Shown in pieces: positions 6,489 through 16,990 of a stretch of 22,946 nt of DNA; the first letter of the stretch is position 1; every line of letters starts with the position of its first letter. The notes below the pieces were generated by a model. That model saw only the letters and a program-made list of their open reading frames with translations. It made no database searches and was not told where the DNA came from. Where the stretch lies: the NCBI RefSeq assembly GCF_040649515.1, contig NZ_JBEZFP010000142.1:1-22946 (forward strand), read 5' to 3'. This stretch comes from Yinghuangia elevatio (GTDB lineage Bacteria > Actinomycetota > Actinomycetes > Streptomycetales > Streptomycetaceae). A program made the translations under genes and the position numbers.

Positions 6489-7460
6489 TCAGGCCACGGC
6501 CAACGGCCGCCCGGCCTCGACCCGGCCGGCCTGCGCCGCGAGCGCGTCCAGCACGATGGCCAAGTGCGGGGCGGTTTCGGAGCCGTTGCGGACGTACGCC
6601 GCGATGTGCCGCTGCGGGGCCTGGCCGGTCAGCACCCGCAGGACCACATTGCCCGTGTGCTGCGGTGTCATGGTCGACATCTTCGCGCTCACCAGCCGGG
6701 GCACGAGCGAGATCCCCAAACCCGCCTCGACCAGGCCGAAGATGGTGGTCCATTCGTCCGCGCGGTGCCGGACACGCGGCGCGAACCCGGCCGCGGCACA
6801 CGCCGTCGCGGTCAACTGGCTGCACGCGCCGACGGATCCCGTCACCCATGTGTCCTCGACGAGGTCCGTGAGAGAGATCTCGCGGGCGTTCGCAAGAGGG
6901 TGGTCCGCGGGCATCATCACATCGAGCGGGTCGGACATCAGCGGCATCCGCGCGAACCGGGCGTCGTCGCCCGCCGGGCCGTCCGGCGCCGCGATGACGA
7001 TTGCGATGTCCATCTCACCGGCCACGAGACCCGTGTAGCCCTCGGGCAGCTCGGACTCGCGGAGCACCAGCGACAGACCCGGCCGGCGCTCGCGCAGATC
7101 CCGCAGCGCGGGCAGGACGAGGCCGGTGATGGCCGAGCCGAACGCGGTGATGCGTACTTCGGCCGTGCCGCCTTCCTGATAGGCCGCCAGATCGGCTTGT
7201 ACGCGCTCCAGTTGCGCGAAAAGGTGATCGGCGTGCCGGAGCAGGACACGGGCGGCGCCGGTCAACCGTACGCGGCGGCCGGCCGGTTCCAGCAGGCGTA
7301 CGCCCGTCTCACGCGACAGCGCGGTCAACTGCTGCGACACCGCCGACGGCGTCAGGTGCAGCGCTTCGGCGACCGCCGAGACCGTCCCGCGCCGGTCGAG
7401 TTCGCGCAGCACGCGCACCTTGCGGAGGTCGAGGTCGGAGGGAGACGTCATACCGGCCAC
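6489..7460 (-). CDS. LysR-family transcriptional regulator
   Basis: Protein of 323 residues from the GTG at 7460; an ATG three codons in (7451) is equally possible, and neither has a strong ribosome site. The N-terminal winged helix-turn-helix (about 14-73) reads LDLRKVRVLRELDRRGTVSA then ALHLTPSAVSQQLTALSRET, followed by the linker helix. The type 2 periplasmic-binding-like effector domain follows (VRITAFGSAITGLVLPALRD, MDIAIVIAAPD, VEAGLGISLVPRLV). It is divergent from an EamA exporter 142 bases away, a classic LysR arrangement, so it probably activates that gene in response to a small molecule and represses itself. An imperfect dyad with the features of a LysR site lies in the shared gap. 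No residue suggests a specific ligand. Confidence 0.92.
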   Translation of the reverse strand: MAGMTSPSDLDLRKVRVLRELDRRGTVSAVAEALHLTPSAVSQQLTALSRETGVRLLEPAGRRVRLTGAARVLLRHADHLFAQLERVQADLAAYQEGGTAEVRITAFGSAITGLVLPALRDLRERRPGLSLVLRESELPEGYTGLVAGEMDIAIVIAAPDGPAGDDARFARMPLMSDPLDVMMPADHPLANAREISLTDLVEDTWVTGSVGACSQLTATACAAAGFAPRVRHRADEWTTIFGLVEAGLGISLVPRLVSAKMSTMTPQHTGNVVLRVLTGQAPQRHIAAYVRNGSETAPHLAIVLDALAAQAGRVEAGRPLAVA

Positions 7461-7477
7461 GCTAGGGCACCGCGATT

Positions 7478-7495
7478 GTTCAGTCCAGGCTTAAC
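7478..7495. promoter_or_regulatory. Candidate LysR-type binding site in the lysR-eamA divergent gap
   Basis: GTTCAG (7478-7483) and CTTAAC (7490-7495) form an imperfect dyad (five of six pairs) around a 6-base centre, in a T-rich/A-rich context typical of LysR boxes. It lies 18 bases from the lysR start and about 110 bases upstream of the eamA start. It rests on shape and position only. Confidence 0.4.
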
Positions 7496-7602
7496 GCTCT
7501 GCTGCGGATTTTGTCGATGGACGTAAACAGTCGTGCGGCGGCAGCCTGGATACCGAGCGGCAGGCGCGCACCGCGCCGCCGGCGGACGAAGGGAACCGGG
7601 CC

Positions 7603-8643
7603 ATGGGCGGCACGCTGCGGTGGGGGAGTCTGGCGCGTGTCGCGCTGCTGGCGGCGATCTGGGGCTCCAGCTTCCTGTGGATCAAGCTGGCACTCCGCGG
7701 CTTCTCGCCGGTGGAAGTCGCGCTCGTGCGCGTCGGCCTGGGGGCCGCGGTGCTGCTGGCGCTCAGCCGCGTGCGCGGCATCGGCCTCCCGAGAGGGCTC
7801 GGCACCTGGGGCCACCTGACGGTCGCGGCCTTCTTCAACAACGCGCTGCCGTACGCGCTGTTCGCCTTCGGCGAGGAGACGGTCGACAGCAGCGTCGCGG
7901 GCGTCATCAACGCCACGACGCCGCTGTGGACCCTGCTGCTCGCGGTCGTGGTCGGCAGCGGAAAGCGCCTGTCGCCGGCGCAGGTCGCGGGGCTGTTCCT
8001 GGGCTTCGCGGGCGTCCTGCTGATCCTGGCCCCCTGGCAGGCCAAGGGCGCGTTCGGGCCGGGCGCGGCGATGATCATGATCGCGGCGTTCTCCTATGCG
8101 ATCAGCTACCTGTACCTCGACCGCTTCCTCGCTGCCCGCGGCCTCGACCCGGTGGTCCTGTGCGGTGCGCAGCTCGCCGCCGCCACCGCGATGCTCGCCG
8201 CCGTGCTGCCGTTCACCGGAGACCTGGCGGTCGACGTCCGCTTCGACGCCTTCGCCGCGATCGCGGTGCTCGGCATCCTCGGCACCGGCGTCGCGATCTT
8301 CCTCAACTACCGGCTGCTGCTCGACGACGGCCCGGCCGTCGCCTCGTCCGTCATCTACCTGCTTCCGCCGGTCTCGGTGCTGCTCGGCGCCCTCGCGCTC
8401 GGCGAACCGTTCGGGATCCGGATGGCGCTCGGCATTGCGATCGTCCTCGGCGGCATCGCCCTGAGCCGTCGGAAGGCCGCCGATGCCGACGAGACGTCCG
8501 ACCTCTCCGGCCCCTCCGATGCCTTCGATGCCTCCGACTTCTCCGGAGTCTCCACGGCCCCTGAAGACGCCGAGACCTCGGATGCCGCGCACGAGCCCGT
8601 CGGCTCCGCCTCGCCCACCCCGCTCGCCACGACCCGCGCCTGA
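7603..8643 (+). CDS. EamA/DMT-family transporter
   Basis: Protein of 346 residues with two EamA repeats. The first begins RVALLAAIWGSSFLWIKLAL (about residues 11-30). The second begins near residue 155 (AMIMIAAFSYAISYLYLDRF). About ten membrane helices in all fit the 10-TMS drug/metabolite transporter family. GEETVDSSVAGVINATTPLW near residue 90 is the typical end of repeat one. AGGG-type pairing lies upstream of the ATG at 7603 (gaaggg). It likely exports a metabolite or amino acid, with the divergent LysR protein as its regulator. The last 55 residues after the final helix are an Asp/Ser/Ala-rich disordered tail built partly from 9-bp DNA units. A 14-bp terminator hairpin follows. Confidence 0.92.
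   Translation: MGGTLRWGSLARVALLAAIWGSSFLWIKLALRGFSPVEVALVRVGLGAAVLLALSRVRGIGLPRGLGTWGHLTVAAFFNNALPYALFAFGEETVDSSVAGVINATTPLWTLLLAVVVGSGKRLSPAQVAGLFLGFAGVLLILAPWQAKGAFGPGAAMIMIAAFSYAISYLYLDRFLAARGLDPVVLCGAQLAAATAMLAAVLPFTGDLAVDVRFDAFAAIAVLGILGTGVAIFLNYRLLLDDGPAVASSVIYLLPPVSVLLGALALGEPFGIRMALGIAIVLGGIALSRRKAADADETSDLSGPSDAFDASDFSGVSTAPEDAETSDAAHEPVGSASPTPLATTRA
8503..8547 (+). repeat. 9-bp periodic low-complexity tract in the eamA C-terminal tail
   Basis: Five consecutive 9-base units, ctctccggc, ccctccgat, gccttcgat, gcctccgac and ttctccgga, encode LSG PSD AFD ASD FSG. The tract lies after the last membrane helix. The units are similar but not identical, suggesting an old slippage expansion. 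Confidence 0.55.
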
Positions 8644-8662
8644 CGGACGCGCGCCCCCGAAC

Positions 8663-8701
8663 ACGGATGCCCCGGCCCCCAACCCCTGCCGGGGCATCCG
8701 T
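8663..8701 (+). terminator. Strong terminator hairpin after eamA
   Basis: ACGGATGCCCCGGC (8663-8676) and GCCGGGGCATCCGT (8688-8701) form a perfect 14-bp stem with an 11-base C-rich loop. It begins 20 bases past the eamA stop. There is no T-tract, as is common in actinobacteria. Confidence 0.85.
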
Positions 8702-8791
8702 CATGCCCGCGCCCGGTGTCCCGCGCGGAATGATCGCGGACCCGGCCCTGTTGCCCTGACCAATCGCCCGCGCGCTTGTCAGGAGACGCCC

Positions 8792-9559
8792 ATGAGCCGC
8801 CTTGCCGTCCGGTACGTCGGAGGTCCCACCGCCGTCGTGGAGATCGGCGGGCTGCGCCTGCTGACCGACCCCACCTTCGACCCGCCCGGCGAACACCCCG
8901 TCGGCGCCCGCGCGTTGGTCAAGACCGCCGGGCCCGCGGTGCAGGCCGCGGAGGTCGGCGCTGTGGACGCCGTACTGCTGTCGCACGACCAGCACCCCGA
9001 CAACCTCGACGACTCGGGACGGCAGTTCCTGGCGGCGGCCCCGCTCGTGCTCAGCACGGCGTCGGCGCACGGCCGCCTGGGCGACGCCGTACGCGTCCTG
9101 CCGAACTGGGAGACCGTCGAACTCGCCCGCCCTGACGGCGGATTGCTGCGCATCACCGGGGTCCCCGCGCAGCACGGCCCCGACGGCACCGAGCATCTGG
9201 TCGGCGAGGTGACCGGGTTCGTCCTCGACGGGGACGGCCTCCCGACGGTGTACGTGAGCGGCGACAACGCCTCGCTCGACGTCGTCCGCACGATCGCCGG
9301 CCGGATCGGTCCGGTCGACATCGCCCTGTTGTTCGCGGGAGCCGCACGTACGCCGGTCGCCGACGGCCCGCTCACCCTCACCAGCGCGCACGCCGCCGAG
9401 GCGACCCGGATCCTGGACGCGTCCCACGTGGTCCCGCTGCACTTCGAGCACTGGGGGCACTTCACCGAGGGGGCGGACACGCTCGCCGCCGCGTTCGAGA
9501 CCGCCGGCCTGGCCGACCGCCTCCACCTGCCCAAGCCGGGGGACCGTATCGAGCTGTAG
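8792..9559 (+). CDS. MBL-fold metallohydrolase (UlaG/Lactamase_B_2-like)
   Basis: Protein of 255 residues with AGGAG seven bases before the ATG. It opens RYVGGPTAVVEIGGLRLLTD PTFDPPG, the first strands of the UlaG-like metallo-beta-lactamase fold. The metal-site loop reads LSHDQHPDNLD (residues 63-73). Further landmarks are VPAQHGPDG, VYVSGDNASL near 155 and the C-terminal VVPLHFEHWGHFTEG. I recall SHDHHxDNLD as the normal loop in close relatives, so the Gln at 67 in place of His may alter a metal ligand. It would be a cytoplasmic hydrolase of an unknown ester, lactone or phosphodiester. It stands alone, between the eamA terminator and the helicase promoter region. Confidence 0.88.
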   Translation: MSRLAVRYVGGPTAVVEIGGLRLLTDPTFDPPGEHPVGARALVKTAGPAVQAAEVGAVDAVLLSHDQHPDNLDDSGRQFLAAAPLVLSTASAHGRLGDAVRVLPNWETVELARPDGGLLRITGVPAQHGPDGTEHLVGEVTGFVLDGDGLPTVYVSGDNASLDVVRTIAGRIGPVDIALLFAGAARTPVADGPLTLTSAHAAEATRILDASHVVPLHFEHWGHFTEGADTLAAAFETAGLADRLHLPKPGDRIEL

Positions 9560-9596
9560 CCGGGCCTCGCCCGCAACTCCGCGCCGGGGGTGACCG

Positions 9597-9630
9597 CCGG
9601 GGCCCGCTCTCGGAGGGCGGCACGCCCCGG
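9597..9630 (+). terminator. Possible terminator after the MBL gene
   Basis: CCGGGGC (9597-9603) pairs with GCCCCGG (9624-9630) around a 20-base loop that can itself pair (ccgc/gcgg). It lies 38 bases past the MBL stop. In DNA this GC-rich a 7-bp stem is weak evidence. Confidence 0.35.
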
Positions 9631-9641
9631 GGGATCGGCGG

Positions 9642-9664
9642 CTGTCGGATGCGGCGCATAGGCT
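9642..9664 (+). promoter_or_regulatory. Candidate RecA-NDp (PafBC-type) DNA-damage promoter of the SNF2 gene
   Basis: The site reads CTGTCGGAT (9642-9650), eight bases, then TAGGCT (9659-9664). The published LexA-independent mycobacterial damage promoter, driven by PafBC, is tTGTCRGTG-N8-TAnnnT. Six of nine upstream positions match, including the TGTCGG core, and both the N8 spacing and the -10 pattern are exact. It lies 58 bases upstream of the helicase GTG. A DNA helicase is a sensible target. Confidence 0.5.
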
Positions 9665-9722
9665 GCCGGGGTGGCACGGTCCGAGGTGCCGCATCGGGGG
9701 TCGCACGACGGAAAGGCACGCG

Positions 9723-13015
<3,293 letters not shown>

Positions 13016-13019
<4 letters not shown>

Positions 13020-13318
13020 GGGGCACGACACCGGAGGACGCGGGCCGGGACGACACGGGCCACCGGGAAGCCGCCGACCCCCGCGTTGCCGACGTCGGCG
13101 TCGACGCCCCGCGCGTCGTCGCTCCCCTGCCCGCCGACCCCCGGCCCGGCGACCTCGGCGCCGCCGACTTCTGGGGCGGCGCCGTGCCCATGGCCGCGGA
13201 CGCGCCGTTGGTGCCCGACCCGGCAGTCGCCCGGCTCGGTGTGCCGGACCTGGCAATCCGGGGACGGAATCCGGCCGATCTCGTGCGTCCCGCGTACGAC
13301 GCGCTGACCTCTCGGTGA
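13016..13318 (+). CDS. Small ORF resembling only the C-terminal tail of a SWIM zinc-finger protein
   Basis: Protein of 100 residues starting MRGTTPEDAGRDD. The ATG (13016-13018) overlaps the helicase TGA (13017-13019), and GGAGGAGGCGGAG provides a strong ribosome site. The first 35 residues are charged and look disordered. The rest, GAADFWGGAVPMAADAPLVP then LGVPDLAIRGRNPADLVRPA and YDALTSR, resembles the end of the SWIM zinc-finger proteins that normally follow this helicase in actinomycetes (FWGG box, then a (R/G)xxLAxxLxPxYxAL helix, recalled from memory). No CxC...CxH SWIM motif is present. It may therefore be a remnant in which the zinc-binding part was deleted but the helicase-coupled start kept, or a short independent partner of the helicase. 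The frame and overlap are clear; the identity is inferred. Confidence 0.7.
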
Positions 13319-13349
13319 GTCGGGCGCGCCGACACGGCAGGATCGTTGT

Positions 13350-13372
13350 CGGCCCGCGCACCTTGCGGGCCG
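13350..13372 (+). terminator. Hairpin between the helicase operon and the GNAT gene
   Basis: CGGCCCGC (13350-13357) pairs perfectly with GCGGGCCG (13365-13372) around a 7-base loop. It begins 32 bases past the small ORF and ends eight bases before the AAGGAG of the next gene. It may terminate the helicase transcript, or form part of the 5' leader of the GNAT mRNA if that gene is co-transcribed. Confidence 0.5.
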
Positions 13373-13393
13373 GAAAGAGTAAGGAGTTCTTCC

Positions 13394-13930
13394 ATGTCCG
13401 CCGAGTCCGTCCGTATCCGGCCGGCCCACCCCGACGACCTTGAAGCGGTCGCGGCGATCTACGCCCACTACGTCCACAACAGCGTCGCGACGTTCGACGA
13501 GGTGCCGCCGACGGCCGAGGACTGGCGGGCCAAGGCGTACGACCTGCACGCCCGCGGCCTGCCCTTCCTCGTCGCGGAGGAGGATTGGGAGGTGGTCGGC
13601 TTCGCCTACGCGGGCCCGTGGCGGCCCAAGCCCGCGTACCGCCACACCGCCGAGGACACCGTCTACATCTCGCCCGACCACACCGCCAAGGGGGTCGGGC
13701 GTGCCCTGCTGTCGACGCTGCTGCCGCTCTGTGCGGACGCCGGGGTCCGCCGCGTCCTGGCGGTGATCGCCGACGGCGGCGACGACAACACGTCGTCGCG
13801 GCTGCACAAGTCGTTCGGCTTCACCGAGGCGGGGCGCCTCACCGAGGTGGGCTTCAAGCACAACCGCTGGATCGACACCGTGCTCTACGAGCTGGAGCTG
13901 AAGCCCCGTCAGGCACCGCCTGCCGAGTAG
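13394..13930 (+). CDS. GNAT acetyltransferase, phosphinothricin N-acetyltransferase-like
   Basis: Protein of 178 residues with AAGGAG seven bases before the ATG. It shows the Pat/Bar-type GNAT layout: VRIRPAHPDDLEAVAAIYAH, then YVHNSVATFDEVPPT, FAYAGPWRPKPAYRHTAEDT, VYISPDHTAKGVGRALL (motif A, residues about 93-110, with GxGxxL for acetyl-CoA) and the C-terminal SSRLHKSFGFTEAGRL, VGFKHNRWIDTVLYEL. The last two blocks are characteristic of the phosphinothricin/methionine-sulfone N-acetyltransferases. Such enzymes acetylate the amino group of glufosinate or, more often in nature, methionine sulfone/sulfoximine-like compounds. The true substrate here is untested. It is the last plus-strand gene before the convergent F420 nitroreductase-family gene, from which it is 11 bases away. 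Confidence 0.9.
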   Translation: MSAESVRIRPAHPDDLEAVAAIYAHYVHNSVATFDEVPPTAEDWRAKAYDLHARGLPFLVAEEDWEVVGFAYAGPWRPKPAYRHTAEDTVYISPDHTAKGVGRALLSTLLPLCADAGVRRVLAVIADGGDDNTSSRLHKSFGFTEAGRLTEVGFKHNRWIDTVLYELELKPRQAPPAE

Positions 13931-13941
13931 GAGTTGCCGCG

Positions 13942-14517
13942 TCAGCCCTGGGTCCGGATGCGGAACACCGGGTAGCCCGGGGCGATGCGCACCAGCTCCT
14001 CGTCGGTCGCCGTGGCGTCCACGCCCTCGAAGAAGACGCCGACCTCCCACTTCCAGCGCTTGAGGTAGGCGCGCAGGATCTCCGGCTTCTCGTGGTCGGC
14101 CAGTTCGACGTACGTGAAGGCCTCGACGCGCTTTCCGAGGCGCAGTTCGCCGCCGTCCGTCGCGCGCAGGTTGCGCACCCACTGCGTGTGGCCGCGGGGG
14201 GCGACCAGGTAGAGGTCGTCGCCGTGGGTGAGCGGGTTGACCGGCGTCGTACGCCACTGGCCCGACTTGCGTCCGCGCACCGCCAGGATGCGGCTGCCCG
14301 CGAGGCTGATGCCGTGCCGGGTGAGCCAGCCGACCATGCGGTTGACCGCGGTGGCGGCCCCGCCCGCGGAGACCACGCGGGGCCCGCCGGCCTTGCCCGC
14401 CTCGGTGCCCTGGGTCTGCGCGGCGGTCTTCCCGGTGTTCTTCTCGACCGCCTGTGCGGCGTCCTGCACGGTGGTCTGCCCGACGGTCTGCGCGGCGGTC
14501 GTGGCGATTCCGGTCAT
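13942..14517 (-). CDS. Deazaflavin (F420)-dependent nitroreductase-family protein with Gln/Thr-rich N-terminal extension
   Basis: Protein of 191 residues starting MTGIATTAAQTVGQ, with GGGAG eight bases upstream. From about residue 55 it shows the Ddn fold (PF04075, split-barrel): NRMVGWLTRHGISLAGSRIL, then AVRGRKSGQWRTTPVNPLTH, LYLVAPRGHTQWVRNLRA and GGELRLG, continuing to PVFRIRTQG. The R(K/R)SG...RTTP and W..NL motifs are typical of F420H2 binding. Family members reduce nitroimidazoles, quinones or enones. The first 50 residues are an unusual repetitive Ala/Gln/Thr/Val segment absent from typical 140-150-residue relatives and contain a 16-bp direct repeat. It is divergent from a TetR gene, and two copies of a palindromic operator lie in the shared gap, so TetR-type repression is likely. 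Confidence 0.88.
   Translation of the reverse strand: MTGIATTAAQTVGQTTVQDAAQAVEKNTGKTAAQTQGTEAGKAGGPRVVSAGGAATAVNRMVGWLTRHGISLAGSRILAVRGRKSGQWRTTPVNPLTHGDDLYLVAPRGHTQWVRNLRATDGGELRLGKRVEAFTYVELADHEKPEILRAYLKRWKWEVGVFFEGVDATATDEELVRIAPGYPVFRIRTQG
14413..14500 (-). repeat. 16-bp direct repeats in the nitroreductase-family N-terminal extension
   Basis: GGTCTGCGCGGCGGTC occurs identically at 14413-14428 and 14485-14500 in the same reading frame, encoding the repeated TAAQT segment. Between them is a further partial copy (ggtctgcccgac, 14473-14484). The repeats account for much of the extra N-terminal segment. Confidence 0.65.
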
Positions 14518-14552
14518 GATGGCGTCTCCCTTTTGTGAGCCCTGCTCGTTGT

Positions 14553-14569
14553 CGAGAGCACTGCTCTCG
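14553..14569. promoter_or_regulatory. TetR operator copy 1
   Basis: CGAGAGCACTGCTCTCG is a perfect 17-bp palindrome (8-bp arms around one base), 36 bases upstream of the nitroreductase-family start. The same core appears at 14612-14624. Its size and position suit a TetR dimer blocking the nitroreductase-family promoter. Confidence 0.8.
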
Positions 14570-14611
14570 CTTGCCTGGGAAGAGCATGCCCCACCGACCG
14601 CCGCCAATGCA

Positions 14612-14624
14612 AGAGCAGTGCTCT
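14612..14624. promoter_or_regulatory. TetR operator copy 2
   Basis: AGAGCAGTGCTCT is a perfect 13-bp palindrome. Its reverse complement equals the core of copy 1, and their centres are 57 bases apart. A single AGAGCA half-site also lies at 14581-14586. Copy 2 is the nearer to the TetR gene (start 14665), so it probably mediates autoregulation. Confidence 0.75.
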
Positions 14625-14664
14625 CTTTTTTGTGCGCCGATCCGACACGTGGAACACTTCCGGC

Positions 14665-15375
14665 ATGAACGCGAGCCGAACCGCCCGTGACCGCGCCCGG
14701 GCCGAGCTGACCCGCGAGATCACCGAGGAGGCCCGCCGCCAGGTGGCCTCCGAAGGCGCCCAGCGCCTCTCCCTGCGCGCGGTCGCGCGCGAACTCGGCA
14801 TGGTCTCGTCGGCGCTGTACCGCTACTTCCCGAGCCGGGACGACCTGCTCACGCAGCTGATCATCGACGCGTACGACGGGCTCGGCGAGGCCGTCGAGCA
14901 CGGCGACGACGGCATCCCCGCCGCCGATCCGCGCGGCCGCTGGACCGCCAAGTGCGCCGCCGCCCGCACCTGGGCCATCGCCCACCGGCACGAGTACGCG
15001 CTCATCTACGGCACGCCCGTCCCCGGCTATCAGGCCCCGGAAGCGACCGTCGGACACGCGAGCCGCGTCCCGGTGGCCCTGCTCGGCGTCGTCAAGGACG
15101 CCCTCGACGCCGGCCTGCTCGCCGAGCCGCCCGCCCGGCGGCACGCGCTCGACCCGGAGCTCGCCGCACAAGGCGAACTGGCCGCCTCCCTCGTCGCGAT
15201 CGACCTGCCGCCCGCCGCCGCGGTTCGGGCGGTGATCGCGTGGTCGCAGCTCTCCGGCATGATCGGCTTCGAGCTCTTCGGGACGTTCGCGGGAAGCTTC
15301 GATCCGGCCGACGCGTTCTTCTCCGAGGCCGTCGCCCGGATGGCCGACCTGGTCGGACTGCCGGACGGCGGGTGA
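14665..15375 (+). CDS. TetR-family transcriptional regulator
   Basis: Protein of 236 residues starting MNASRTARDRARAELTREIT. A GTG at 14632 would add 11 residues and lies only seven bases from the second operator without a ribosome site, so the ATG at 14665 is preferred, although its own ribosome site (GGAA) is weak. The DNA-binding domain (about 15-65) reads EEARRQVASEGAQRLSLRAV, then ARELGMVSSALYRYFPSRDD LLTQLI, the standard TetR helix-turn-helix. The C-terminal ligand domain contains ARTWAIAHRHEYALIYGTPV PGYQAP, typical of the TetR_C_13 (WHG) type. The protein is expected to repress both itself and the divergent nitroreductase-family gene through the palindromes between them. The ligand is unknown. 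A GNAT gene follows 44 bases downstream and may be co-transcribed. Confidence 0.93.
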   Translation: MNASRTARDRARAELTREITEEARRQVASEGAQRLSLRAVARELGMVSSALYRYFPSRDDLLTQLIIDAYDGLGEAVEHGDDGIPAADPRGRWTAKCAAARTWAIAHRHEYALIYGTPVPGYQAPEATVGHASRVPVALLGVVKDALDAGLLAEPPARRHALDPELAAQGELAASLVAIDLPPAAAVRAVIAWSQLSGMIGFELFGTFAGSFDPADAFFSEAVARMADLVGLPDGG

Positions 15376-15419
15376 GCCCGCGTACCACCCGGCCGACGAG
15401 ACCCACGGGAGCGCACCGC

Positions 15420-15974
15420 ATGACCCTCAGCCCGATACCGCAGGAAGCCGGTCCGGCCGGCCCGGCCGCTCCGCGGGAGGCGGACGGCGGCTCCGGCGCG
15501 GCGGTGTTCGACGTACGCCACCTGCCGATCACCGACCCGGCCGCGGCCCCCATGCTCCGGGCGCTCGGCGAGCAGTACGACAGCCTCTACGGCGCGCTCG
15601 CCGCCGACGAGATGACGCGGTTCCCCGTGCACGAGTTCGACCCGCCGGACGGGGCGTTCGTGCTGCTCTTCGAGCGCGGCGAGGCGGTCGCGGGCGGGGC
15701 GTTCCGCCGCTATGACGCGACCACGGCGGAGTTCAAGCGCATCTGGACGCACGCGGACCACCGGCGCCGCGGGCTCGCGCGCAAGGTCCTGGAGGAGCTG
15801 GAGCGCACCGCCGCCGAACGCGGCTACACCCGCGTCTACCTGACCACCGGGCCGCGGCAGCCGGAGGCGAAGGGGCTTTACCTCGCCACCGGCTACACGG
15901 CCCTGTTCGACACCGACGCGCCCCCGTTCGCGCCGTGGCCGTTCGAGAAAGCCCTCAGCCGAGCTGCGGCATGA
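15420..15974 (+). CDS. GNAT-family N-acetyltransferase
   Basis: Protein of 184 residues, with GGGAG eight bases before the ATG. After an Ala/Pro-rich N-terminus of about 25 residues the GNAT fold is clear: FDVRHLPITDPAAAPMLRAL, GAFVLLFERGEAVAGGAFRR, then FKRIWTHADHRRRGLARKVL (motif A, RRRGLA binding the acetyl-CoA pyrophosphate, residues about 108-121) and YTRVYLTTGPRQPEAKGLYL ATGYTALF (motif B). The PRQPEAKGLYLATGY end matches the subgroup to which the pseudogene near 6250 also belongs. The substrate is unknown. It lies 44 bases after the TetR gene in the same direction. Its last 20 bases overlap the 3' end of the convergent luciferase-like gene. Confidence 0.9.
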   Translation: MTLSPIPQEAGPAGPAAPREADGGSGAAVFDVRHLPITDPAAAPMLRALGEQYDSLYGALAADEMTRFPVHEFDPPDGAFVLLFERGEAVAGGAFRRYDATTAEFKRIWTHADHRRRGLARKVLEELERTAAERGYTRVYLTTGPRQPEAKGLYLATGYTALFDTDAPPFAPWPFEKALSRAAA

Positions 15975-16881
15975 CCTCGGAGGCGATCAGCTCCAGGTGG
16001 TCCAGGTCCGACAGGTCCAGCACCTGGAGGTAGATCCGGGTCGAGCCGAGGGCCGCGTACCGGCCGATCTTCTCGACCACCTCGGCCGGGCTGCCCGCGA
16101 GGCCGTTCTCGCGCAGCTCGGCCGGCTCCCGGCCGATCGCCGCCGCCCGCCGCGCCACCTCGGCGTCGTCACGGCCGACGCACGCCACGAGCGCGTTGGA
16201 GAACACCATGCTGTCGGCGGGGCGTTCCTGCGCGGCCATGGCCTCGCGCACCCACCCGAAGATCCGCTCGCTGTCCGCGGTGCTCGCGAACGGGACGTTG
16301 AACTCGTCGGCGTAGCGGGCCGCGAGGGCCGGCGTGCGCTTGCGCCCGTGGCCGCCGATGAGGACGGGCGGACGCGGGCTCTGCACGGGCTTGGGCAGCG
16401 CAGGGGAGTCCTTGAGGGTGTAGTGCGTGCCCGCGAAGTCGTACGTTTTGCCGACCGGGGTCTCCCACAGCCCGGTCACGATCGCGAGCTGCTCCTCCAG
16501 ACGGTCGAACTTCTCCTTCGGGAACGGGATGCCGTACGCGGTGTGCTCCTCCTCGAACCACCCGGCCCCCAGGCCGAGTTCCACGCGCCCGCCGGACATC
16601 GCGTCCACCTGGGCCACCTGGATCGCCAGCACGCCGGGCAGTCGGAACGTGGCCGCGGTCATCAGCGTGCCCAGGCGGATGCGCTTCGTCTCGCGCGCGA
16701 GGCCGGCCAGCGTGATCCACGCGTCCGTCGGGCCCGGCGACGGGTCGCCGTCACCCATCCGGAGGTAGTGGTCGGACCGGAAGAACGCGTCGTAGCCCAA
16801 CTCCTCGGCCGCCCGCGCGACCGAGAGCAGCGTGTCGTAGCTCGCACCTTGCTGGGGTTCGGTGAACACTCGAAGATCCAT
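15955..16881 (-). CDS. LLM-class F420-dependent oxidoreductase (luciferase-like)
   Basis: Protein of 308 residues starting MDLRVFTEPQQGASY at 16881. An 18-residue upstream extension is arginine-rich and unlikely; the ribosome site at the chosen start is weak (GGTGAG). It is a luciferase-like TIM barrel (PF00296): YDAFFRSDHYLRMGDGD, RIRLGTLMTAATFRLPGVLA, VDAMSGGRVELGLGAGWFEE EH, IPFPKEKFDRLEEQLAI and PPVLIGGHGRKRTPALAARY AD. The GR.ELGLGAGW and PvliGG motifs mark the actinobacterial 'TIGR03560-like' F420 group. It should transfer hydride between F420H2 and an unknown substrate. It is convergent with the GNAT gene (20-base overlap) and divergent from a second deazaflavin-type protein, so F420-linked genes are clustered here. 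Confidence 0.92.
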   Translation of the reverse strand: MDLRVFTEPQQGASYDTLLSVARAAEELGYDAFFRSDHYLRMGDGDPSPGPTDAWITLAGLARETKRIRLGTLMTAATFRLPGVLAIQVAQVDAMSGGRVELGLGAGWFEEEHTAYGIPFPKEKFDRLEEQLAIVTGLWETPVGKTYDFAGTHYTLKDSPALPKPVQSPRPPVLIGGHGRKRTPALAARYADEFNVPFASTADSERIFGWVREAMAAQERPADSMVFSNALVACVGRDDAEVARRAAAIGREPAELRENGLAGSPAEVVEKIGRYAALGSTRIYLQVLDLSDLDHLELIASEVMPQLG

Positions 16882-16990
16882 AGGGCCATTCTCACCCCGG
16901 GGCCTGCGCCGACCCACTCGCCCCACCGGGCGCATGATCGGTCAGGAATCGAGAAGCGCCCGCTGTCGGGCCGCTCATAGCGTCGGCGGC

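Noticed and set aside
7511..7537. TTGTCGATG before the eamA gene as a damage promoter
   Set aside because: The sequence eight bases downstream is CAGTCG, not TAnnnT, and the target is an exporter under a divergent LysR regulator.
16963..16983. CTGTCGG...TAGCGT upstream of the second deazaflavin-dependent gene as another PafBC-type promoter
   Set aside because: The gap between the TGTCGG core and the -10 is two bases shorter than the motif requires, so I treat it only as a possible plain -10 element.
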